Origin: Pictodentalium vernedei
Taxonomy: Eukaryota > Mollusca > Scaphopoda > Dentaliida > Dentaliidae
Direction of reading: 5' to 3'
Assembly: GCA_031216915.1 (NCBI GenBank)
Contig: CM062294.1
Coordinates: 165,495,455-165,559,454, forward strand
DNA: 64,000 nt
Shown here: positions 57,895 to 64,000 of the stretch, piece by piece
How positions within the stretch are numbered: position 1 is the stretch's first letter
Layout of the letters: each line of letters starts with the position of its first letter
Notes under the pieces: generated by a model
What the model saw: only the letters and a program-made list of their open reading frames with translations
Databases searched by the model: none
What the model was told of the DNA's origin: nothing
Position numbers and translations under genes: made by a program

Positions 57895-58847
57895 ACTATG
57901 CGGCTAAGTGGAAGGTTTTTCGTCGTTGGTGTAGGGATCATTCTGTTGATATTTTTGATCCCTCCATACCAGACATTGCAAACTTTTTAGTATACTTGTT
58001 TGACGAAATCAAACTGCAGCCTGTTACTATTAAGGGTTATAGGTCTATGTTATCTGATACCTATGCACATCATGATAGTTTACAAATTGGATCTAATGTC
58101 TCTTTATCTAAGTTAGTTAGAAACTTCTCGATAAATAGACCCAGGACTCTTAGGTTAATTCCTAAGTGGAATTTAGCTTGGGTTCTTCTTAAACTGAAGG
58201 AAAAGCCATTTGAACCTCTTGGGACAGTAGATTTCATATTCTTGTCTTATAAGACAGCTTTTCTCTTAGCTTTCTCTTCTGCTAGAAGAGTCAGTGAGCT
58301 TCATGCACTGTCGGTGGATGATTCTCGCTATCATAGTGTCGGGAACACTATCACCTTCACTACTAATGTGGGATTTTTAGCTAAGAATCAGGCTCCTAAT
58401 AAATATCCGGAACCTATTGTTATTAAGGCCCTTCCGTCTTCAGACGGGCGTAGGCCTTTACTCTGTCCTGTTAGAGCGTTACATATCTATAAACAGAGAT
58501 CTCAGTTTATCAGAAAGGGACGAAAACGTTTCTTTCTGTCTCTGATGCCTAATAGAAAGGACATTTCGGTCCATTCTATTGCTAGATGGATTCAATTAAC
58601 TATCCGTACTGCTTATGAAAATTTATCTTCTCAGCAGTCTGTGCTTAAGATTTCGGCTCATGAAGTAAGAGCTCTTTCTACATCTTGGGCTTACGCTAAT
58701 AGTATTGCTATTACAGATTTAATGAAGGCTGCTTATTGGTCTCAGCCATCCACATTCACGAATTTTTATCTCAGAAATATTGAGTCCATTTCTGGAGACC
58801 TGCATTGTTTAGGTCCGTTATCTGTTGCTCAGAATGTCGTCCTCTAA
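56742..58847 (+). CDS. Tyrosine recombinase ORF of copy E (intact catalytic domain)
   Basis: 701 codons open to TAA at 58845-58847. The first codon here is TTG, so the true start is unknown. Residues 1 to about 380 lie over RNase H/Dam in another phase and look like an antiphase artefact; the recombinase itself begins around LNYAAKWKVFRRWC (57888). Catalytic set: Arg 515/516 (SSARRVSELH), His 640 and Arg 643 (HEVR), Trp 666 (KAAYW), Tyr 676 (NFYLR). This is the DIRS YR arrangement. The end of the RT/RNase H/Dam ORF overlaps the start of the YR domain by only a few bases, so coupling by frameshift or re-initiation is possible. Confidence 0.88.
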   Translation: MLRSLLSARRQSHSEGLHETDRSVRSRCGSHSDGAVTHASSPNFLDSELECENSFARHRSSLVKSSKTRDSDLGKHPVVNSGSSAAVAGSEFYHYDGCQSNWLGCIIDPNGFEMPGSLGSAIPGQAHKHQGNDVILACVTSLYGHYSQCSCPNPIRQYDSSGVYTESGRHSFSSVVQSNRKNPSVCSRTSSSTFGPSYTGSSERTSRLPFTKGSLVAVGVDSQQTGIQSDLLPMGTANDRLICDTSQQSVADVCVSVSGSKSICSRRSVDPLGRNDRICVSSSAVNSASIAKDKTISMQNSVGSISVSTETVDKSTQVSVVGPTAKASSTGGSSFAGEAASTSSQPARSQPSRFSVVRSFLHGKHFTGRAVDAISNCRRTSSSLNYAAKWKVFRRWCRDHSVDIFDPSIPDIANFLVYLFDEIKLQPVTIKGYRSMLSDTYAHHDSLQIGSNVSLSKLVRNFSINRPRTLRLIPKWNLAWVLLKLKEKPFEPLGTVDFIFLSYKTAFLLAFSSARRVSELHALSVDDSRYHSVGNTITFTTNVGFLAKNQAPNKYPEPIVIKALPSSDGRRPLLCPVRALHIYKQRSQFIRKGRKRFFLSLMPNRKDISVHSIARWIQLTIRTAYENLSSQQSVLKISAHEVRALSTSWAYANSIAITDLMKAAYWSQPSTFTNFYLRNIESISGDLHCLGPLSVAQNVVL

Positions 58848-59449
58848 ACAGTTGCAACTATAGTTATGCAGGCTTTCTGTTCCGGCAGTGACTCCGTCCG
58901 GCTGCCCTCTTCGCTCTGGGCTATTTGACCCAGGGCAAGGGGAAGGGGGGGGGGGGGGGGTGTTGTTTTAGGTCACCTGCTTTATAGTGAAAAGCAAGGG
59001 AATGCCTCCTCCGAAATCAGTATTTCTGAGTCGTTTCCGGGATGGTTTTAAAGTGTAATATTAATGTTAAAAATTCATTCATGTCATATTTTTAAAGTGT
59101 AGCTCGGTGTGAAGCATTTGTATATGTCAAGTGTCAAACGGGCGTTAATATACAATCCTCGGACACTTTTAAAAGAATATAAAGAGTCTCAATTCTCTGG
59201 ACTAACTTTATTTATTGGCTTACTTTAAAAATAATTAGTATAAAGGGTCATACTGGATGTTAATAGAGAACATGAATGTTATTATGCTCAATTATGAAGG
59301 GTATTGTATCTTTCTAATTTAACATAAAATAAGAAAGATACATGTAAAGCCTAATACTCCTTTTCTCCTTGAGGGGTTGCCTCTATATTATATAGTTGAG
59401 CTTATTGGATTTTCCTCTATGTCCTAGGCCCTCCAGCCTTTTTACTATT
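58848..59449 (+). other. 3' region of copy E
   Basis: Same order as in B: TGACCCAGGGCAAG, poly-G (58946-58960), GGTCACCTGC, AT-rich part, hairpin at 59306-59341, pyrimidine tract ending TATTCAG (59446-59452). Confidence 0.6.
59306..59341 (+). other. Conserved 3' hairpin of copy E
   Basis: GTATCTTTCTAATTT / AAATAAGAAAGATAC. Confidence 0.6.
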
Positions 59450-59537
59450 CAGCTAAATCTGGGTCATTGGTACAGTATAAAAATGTTAAAAAATTTATAG
59501 TAATTTATATATTTTTTATACTTACCAATGACCCAGA
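59450..59537. repeat. Internal complementary region of copy E
   Basis: Left half is the complement of the left end at 51792 (CATTGGTACAGTATAAAAAT), with AAATCT instead of ATGTCT at its edge; right half complements 59788-59841. Confidence 0.88.
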
Positions 59538-59841
59538 CGGGAATGGCCCTCCCAGGAGTTGGGAACTCATACCTCCCCGCTGAGTACATAGCGCTGACCA
59601 GGCACTGCTTGTAAGAATGATAATTGGCGCCAATTTCAGAACGTCCTTGACACTGCGCATGCGCAGTAAGGGCAAAGTATGGAGGTCCTTCAGGACATGA
59701 TTTCTTTTGGTGTTAGATGCAAATTTTGGGGATTGAGGGGCAAAATTTGTGTTTGGCCCTAGATTTTTAAGAGTTAGCACCAGCTATGTCTGGGTCATTG
59801 GTAAGTATAAAAAATATATAAATTACTATAAATTTTTTAAC

Positions 59842-60030
59842 ATTTTAAATATCATTTTTTTAAATTTTTCAAAAAATTTCAACAAAACCATATCATATCA
59901 ATGAGCTCATTCTAACGAGGGGTCACATGATGTGGTTTTGTTGAAATTTTTTGAAAAATAATATTTTTTCAACTGCTGAATTTGCATATTACGTGGGCAG
60001 ATGAGGGCGATTCGTTAGGTAAAGGGTTAA
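59842..60030. repeat. Right part of the TTAACC-family MITE split by DIRS D/E
   Basis: ATTTTAAATATCATTTTTTT at the start equals 19750-19769 in the uninterrupted copy; ends GGTAAAGGGTTAA. Confidence 0.85.
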
Positions 60031-60211
60031 CTAGGGCTGGTACAATTATGAAATTTCATGATCGACTTTTGAAGAATAATTGTGCCAGCCCTAGTTAACC
60101 ATTTACCTAATGAATTGCCCGCAGATGCGGGTGATTCATTAGGTAAAGGGTTAACTAGGGCTGGCACAATTATGAAATTTCATGATCGACTTTTGAAGAA
60201 TAATTGATTAA
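60031..60211. repeat. CTAGGGCTGGCACAATTAT repeat pair with a TTAACC mini-palindrome between
   Basis: CTAGGGCTGG(T/C)ACAATTATG with CATGATCGACTTTTGAAGAA occurs at 60031 and 60154. The first copy ends in the complement GTGCCAGCCCTAG, i.e. a foldback element. Between them lies TTAACCATTTACCTAATGAA and its complement (60095-60154), a minimal member of the TTAACC family. Confidence 0.7.
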
Positions 60212-60229
60212 ACTCAACTTTACTCGTAC

Positions 60230-61790
60230 TCTGTGACCTCTAGAAATAACTATATAGAAAACAATATTTTGGGGGTCATTAGTTCCTCAGGTCGAACATT
60301 CTGTTGGCATGCAAGCATGCCACATGCCAACTGCTCTCCAGGAAAAATTCATGAGATTGTCCCCTTTGGTTGCGATCATTCGACCATGATGGCTGCCCGA
60401 GCCCGAAGCCCGGAAACCTTTAGCACAGTCTACAGGTCGTATTTATGAAAGAGATTTCATTGTAACTTCGTAGGTTGACTTCATATAATGTCTAGATGAG
60501 AAAGTCCCCTTTTGGTCACGATTGGGCAACTGTGACTTCTACAGGGGCCCGAAGCCCGAAAACCTTTAGAACAGTCTACAGGTCATAATTACGAAGGGAT
60601 TTCATTGTAGCTTTGTAGAATGACTCCAAATAATGTCTAGATGAGAACATCTCCTTTTGGTCACGATCATTCAGCCTTTATGGCTACCAAGCCCAAAGAC
60701 CATTAGCATAGTCTATAGGTCGTATTTATGGAAGGATTTCATTGTAACTTGTTAGGTTGACTCCATATAATGCCTAGATGATGACATCCCCTTTTGGTCG
60801 TGATTGGTCACTGTGATGGCTGCAGGTGCCCGAAGCCCGAAAATCTTGAGCATAGTCTACAGGTCATATTTATGAAGGGATTTCATTGTAACTTGGTAGG
60901 TTGACTTCATATAATGTCTAGATGAGAAAGTCCCCTTTGGTCGCAATTGGGAAACTGACGGCTACAGGGGCCCAAAGCCCGAAACCCTTTAGCACAGTCT
61001 ACAGGCCATATTTATGAAGGGATTTCATTGTAACTTGGTAGGTTGACTTCATATAATGTCTAGAGGAGAACAGCCCCTTTTGGACACCATTAGGCAACTG
61101 TGACGGCTACAGGGGCCTGAAGCCCGAAAACCTTTAGCACAGTCTACAGGTGATATTTATGAAGGGATTTCATTGTACCTTGGTAGGATGACTCCAAATA
61201 ATGTCTAGATGAGAACGTCCCCTTTTGGTCGCGCTCATTCAGCCATAATGGCTGCCCAAGCCCAAAACCTTTAGCATAGTCTATAGATCATATTTATGAA
61301 AGGATTTCATTGTAACCTGTTAGTTGGACTCCATATAATGCCTAGATGATGACATCCCCTTTTGGTCATGATTGGTCAACTGTGACGGCTTCAGGAGCCT
61401 GAAGCCCCAAAACCTTGAGCACAGTCAGGTCATATTTATGAAGGGATTTCATTGTAACTTCGTAGGATCACTCCAGATGATGCCCAGATGAGAATGTCCC
61501 CTTTTGGTTGCGATCATTCAACCATGATGGCTGCCCGAGCCCAGAGCCCAAAAACCTTTAGCACAGTCTACAGGTCATATTTATGAAGGGATTTCATTGT
61601 AATTTAGTACGTTGACTTCATATAATGTCTAGATAAGAACTTCCCCTTTGGACGCAATTGGGAAACTGACAGCTACAGGGGCCCGAAGCCCGAAAACCTT
61701 TAGCACAGTCTACAGTCCATATTTATGAAGCGATTTCAATGTAACTTGATAGGATGACTCGTTTTGGAATAATTTCACTGTAACTTGGTA
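60230..61790 (+). repeat. ~143-bp satellite, about 10 units
   Basis: The phrase ACCTTTAGCACAGTCTACAG or a variant occurs at about 60416, 60562, 60699, 60843, 60984, 61130, 61267, 61412, 61554 and 61696 (spacing 137-146 bp). Each unit has GATTTCATTGTAACTT and CTAGATGA(G/T). Two sub-types alternate (CATTC..CCATGATGGCTGCCC and ATTGG..AACTGTGACGGCT). Units 2/6 and 3/7 are the closest pairs, pointing to a four-unit period of about 568 bp. Confidence 0.88.
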
Positions 61791-62069
61791 ACTTTCGTTG
61801 ATATACATTAACTGTGAGGGCCACATACATTAACTGTGAGGTCATATTAACCCACCCCTCAGCGCTTTAGTACAATGTACACCTCATATTATTTTTTATC
61901 AAAAACATAGCATACAGGGAACAGAAATGAACATATTCCCAATTATCACAATTCTTGTCTTATTTCATAATCCTTTCATAAACATTGAACATTATCCTTT
62001 TCATCAAACACAACACACAAGTTAAGCTACAGTGTCATTGACACTTTCATTCTCTTCTTGTTATTCTAG

Positions 62070-62192
62070 ACCAGGGAAGGTTAGTTGTAGAGTCACTGAT
62101 GAGCTGCCATGGCTAATAAACCAGTTTGGAGAGAAAGAGGAACTTAGGAAATGTATTTTGAACCCATGTATCTTTCAGAGGTTTTTTGCAAG
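62070..62192 (+). CDS. Exon of NACHT-TPR host gene (ELPW block)
   Basis: TTATTCTAG precedes the exon and GTACGT follows at 62193. One base completes the codon from 42275, then 40 codons and two bases. The peptide has VTDELPWLINQFGEKEELRK and CIFQRFF, the 'ELPWQL...G.W..L...L.....F..L' pattern that links the winged-helix part to the TPR repeats in nephrocystin-3/TTC41-like proteins. TPR exons should lie beyond the window. Confidence 0.75.
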
Positions 62193-62301
62193 GTACGTAA
62201 TTCATGTATTTGTTGAAATTTTTTAAATATTTGAAAAAAAATACGAGTAAAATAAATTTTGACATTGTGCATATTGGGTAAAGGGTTAACCTACAATGTA
62301 T

Positions 62302-62590
62302 ATTTTTATACTAAAACCCAATGGCCCAGACTTAGCTGGTGCAGCCTCAATATTATTAAGGGCCAAACACAAATTTTGAACCTCCCAATCCCCAAAATTT
62401 GCATACAGTACCGAAAAGGAAAATTCCTATCTAGCCCTTCATTTTTTTAGTACTTGCGCATGCGCAGTACCCAGGAAGAGACCGGAATTGGCCCAAATAT
62501 CATTCTTCTGTTTGGCCCAAAGTCAGTAACAACTGAACTGACATCTGTGCTATAAAATCTCATTTTTGAAGATGCCAGAAACAAATCAAT
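62302..62590 (+). mobile_element. Divergent DIRS-like left terminus
   Basis: ATTTTTATACTAAAACCCAA followed by GGCCCAGACTTAGCTGGTGC, GGGCCAAACACAAATTTTG, CCAATCCCCAAAATTTGCAT, TGCGCATGCGCA (62455-62466) and GATGCCAGAAAC: same block order as 20418-20690 but much diverged. The internal part beyond about 62590 is not recognisable. Confidence 0.8.
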
Positions 62591-63391
62591 GATGGTTTTC
62601 ATTGAATCAACAGTGTAGCAGGATGCTGGAAGTGTTACACCTCTCCCAAGGCACAAGGAAGGGACTGAGTGAACCCCCCCCCCTCCCCCCCCACACACAC
62701 ACACACTCTATGCAATCAGAGATGAAGCAGGCAACTGATTGCCACTATTTCCTCCTCACAATTTCTCAGATCATCACTGCTGAAACAGTGGTATAAGGAA
62801 AAATGGGGAGGGAGAAATAGAATTGTGAGGATGACACCACCTCACATTTGTGAGGAAAATACCAACAGTAACTTATAAATAAAAGGGCCTTGAAGGACAA
62901 CACAAGCCAGTCATTGGCTAGAAAAAAGTCCAATTAACAATTTATTAAATAGAAACATTCAACCAAGAAACATTTATACACAAAATGTAGTACAACTCCT
63001 ATTAAATTCTGTTATCTGGTCCAGATTGCAAATATGAGGTATTAGGAAGACTTATCTCCCCTAATATTCTTTACTGTAATTCTCTCAGACTAGTGGTTTG
63101 AAATGAAAATGGGCAGCACTGTAATCTGATTCCACCACCCAATGGATATTGACTCAAAGTGTGCTTGTGCTTGGCAGAACCCACAGAACCCACTCTAAGT
63201 TCTAAATCTTAACTTGGAAATGTGCAGCTATCAATGTCTTCCACACCAGTGAATAATACAGATATATTTACTCCAAGTGTACTTGTGCTTGGCTCTTGCC
63301 AGCTCTCTACACCAGCAATACAAAACAAATACATCCAATCGAGCGAGTCAATTATTTCTGCATTAACCCAACATCAATCTCATGTGCTAAC

Positions 63392-63486
63392 AGCTTAACA
63401 CTAACCCCTGTGCTTTTGGCTTAACACTAACCTCTGTGCTTTTGGCTTAACACTAACCTATGTGCTTTCGGCTTAACACTAACCAA
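63392..63486 (+). repeat. 26-bp minisatellite
   Basis: GGCTTAACACTAACC(C/T)(C/A) followed by TGTGCTTT(T/C), about 3.7 units with point differences. Confidence 0.85.
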
Positions 63487-64000
63487 TGAACTATTTGAGG
63501 ATTTGCACCTGTTATCTTATGCTACCCGCAATAAACAATAACCTCAAACTTTAACTTGAATATATAGTTGTGTTATCCACACAGCACAATATCAAGTACT
63601 TATAACCTTTGCTATATGCACAACTAATTAGACCTAACATAATTGACTTCAATTGTGTATTCGTACTACCAATGCAGAACAATAACTTCAAATCCTATCC
63701 TCAACAGACACTGACTCTTTCCAAAATTACAAAACTATATTATTTATATAAACTGGTGTGAAAGCAATTGAAACATCACAAAACCAACTTTGCACAACAC
63801 TCAAATTATTTCCTTATAAAGACTTCTCAGTGAAATCACTAAGAAACAGAATTGCCAATTAATTGACCAGTTTACCCTCAGTTGGAGTAAGCTAATGCTC
63901 ATTAAAATACAAATTGCTAATGGAATTTATAACCATTCATAGAAAATCAACTAACCAGTTTACCCTGTGTTGGAATGAGCAAATAGTAATCAACATATAC

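Larger units (their letters stand above)
53699..59841 (+). mobile_element. DIRS-like retrotransposon copy E (main body)
   Basis: From the D insertion point to the right end TTTTTTAAC at 59841, followed by ATTTTAAATATC, which resumes the MITE split at 51791. It has a frameshifted gag-like region, an RT/RNase H/Dam-like ORF, an open recombinase frame, ICR (59450-59537) and right terminal repeat. It is closest to B and outside the A/C/F subfamily. The left terminal repeat survives at 51792-51921. Confidence 0.93.
59842..62069 (+). other. Intron between DIRS E and exon 62070
   Basis: 59842-60030 is the right part of the split TTAACC MITE. Then come a nested palindromic repeat (60031-60211), a satellite array (60230-61790) and unassigned AT-rich DNA (61791-62069). 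Confidence 0.65.
62193..64000 (+). other. Intron after exon 62070-62192
   Basis: Begins with the right end of a TTAACC MITE (to about 62290: GGTAAAGGGTTAA), then the divergent DIRS terminus (62302-62590), a C/AC-rich microsatellite (62675-62707) and AT-rich DNA with a short minisatellite (63392-63486). No further exon could be identified. Confidence 0.6.

Noticed and set aside
60230-61790. Regular spaced repeats that could suggest a CRISPR-like array
   Set aside because: Units are ~143 bp, directly adjacent and diverged without unique spacers; eukaryotic context. It is a satellite.
62593-64000. Further host exon after 62192
   Set aside because: No segment with both splice borders, correct phase (2) and family-like peptide could be found.

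Overview
The window looks like animal nuclear DNA, most likely from a marine invertebrate and probably a bivalve mollusc. It is AT-rich, the host coding DNA is cut into small exons with GT/AG borders, and introns run to tens of kilobases. The introns are packed with repeat types I associate with bivalve genomes: chains of 'TCAAGGTCA', 'CCGTCCGTC'-type leaders, and SINEs with a 5S rRNA or tRNA-like head. The species cannot be named from the sequence alone.

Host gene. Four well-supported exons (1797-1938, 13315-13479, 42175-42275, 62070-62192), plus one possible microexon (638-662), lie on the + strand. Their splice phases are mutually compatible. Joined, they read as the region after a NACHT/STAND ATPase module, with the pattern of nephrocystin-3/TTC41/TEP1-like NACHT-TPR proteins. 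The introns between the four firm exons are about 11.4, 28.7 and 19.8 kb, so about 1% of the window is host coding sequence.

DIRS-like retrotransposons. About half of the window is DIRS-type tyrosine-recombinase retrotransposon DNA, all on the + strand (same sense as the host gene). There is the 3' end of one copy (1-344), copy A (3076-9733), copy B (20418-27602), copy C (29056-38918, interrupted), copy F (42724-49460), a compound D/E locus (51792-59841), and a divergent 5' terminus (62302-62590). Copy B shows the full architecture: inverted terminal repeats, an internal complementary region equal to the two outer ends joined, a Cys-rich Gag-like ORF, an RT-RNase H-Dam-like ORF, and a tyrosine recombinase ORF in another frame. 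E keeps intact frames over the RT/RNase H/Dam-like domains and over the recombinase. A, C and F form a separate defective subfamily: they share a Gag-region duplication, a deletion of the RT catalytic core and loss of the gag start codon, so they probably spread in trans.

Other mobile DNA. A 3.59 kb DNA transposon (35219-38808), bounded by ATT duplications, sits inside the right terminal repeat of copy C. It encodes, on the - strand, an XPG/FEN1-like nuclease with a Cys-rich tail and is probably Academ-like. The introns also hold palindromic MITEs starting TTAACCCTTTACC (two of which carry a DIRS insertion and reveal the empty site), two pogo-like MITEs, 5S-headed SINEs with perfect target duplications, tRNA-headed relatives, and a ~143 bp satellite with an apparent four-unit higher-order period (60230-61790).

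The most informative material is the DIRS family: exact termini, insertion without target duplication, nested insertion history, a defective subfamily, conserved regulatory-looking motifs in the terminal repeats, and a splice acceptor/donor pair at its 3' end in the sense direction of the host gene.
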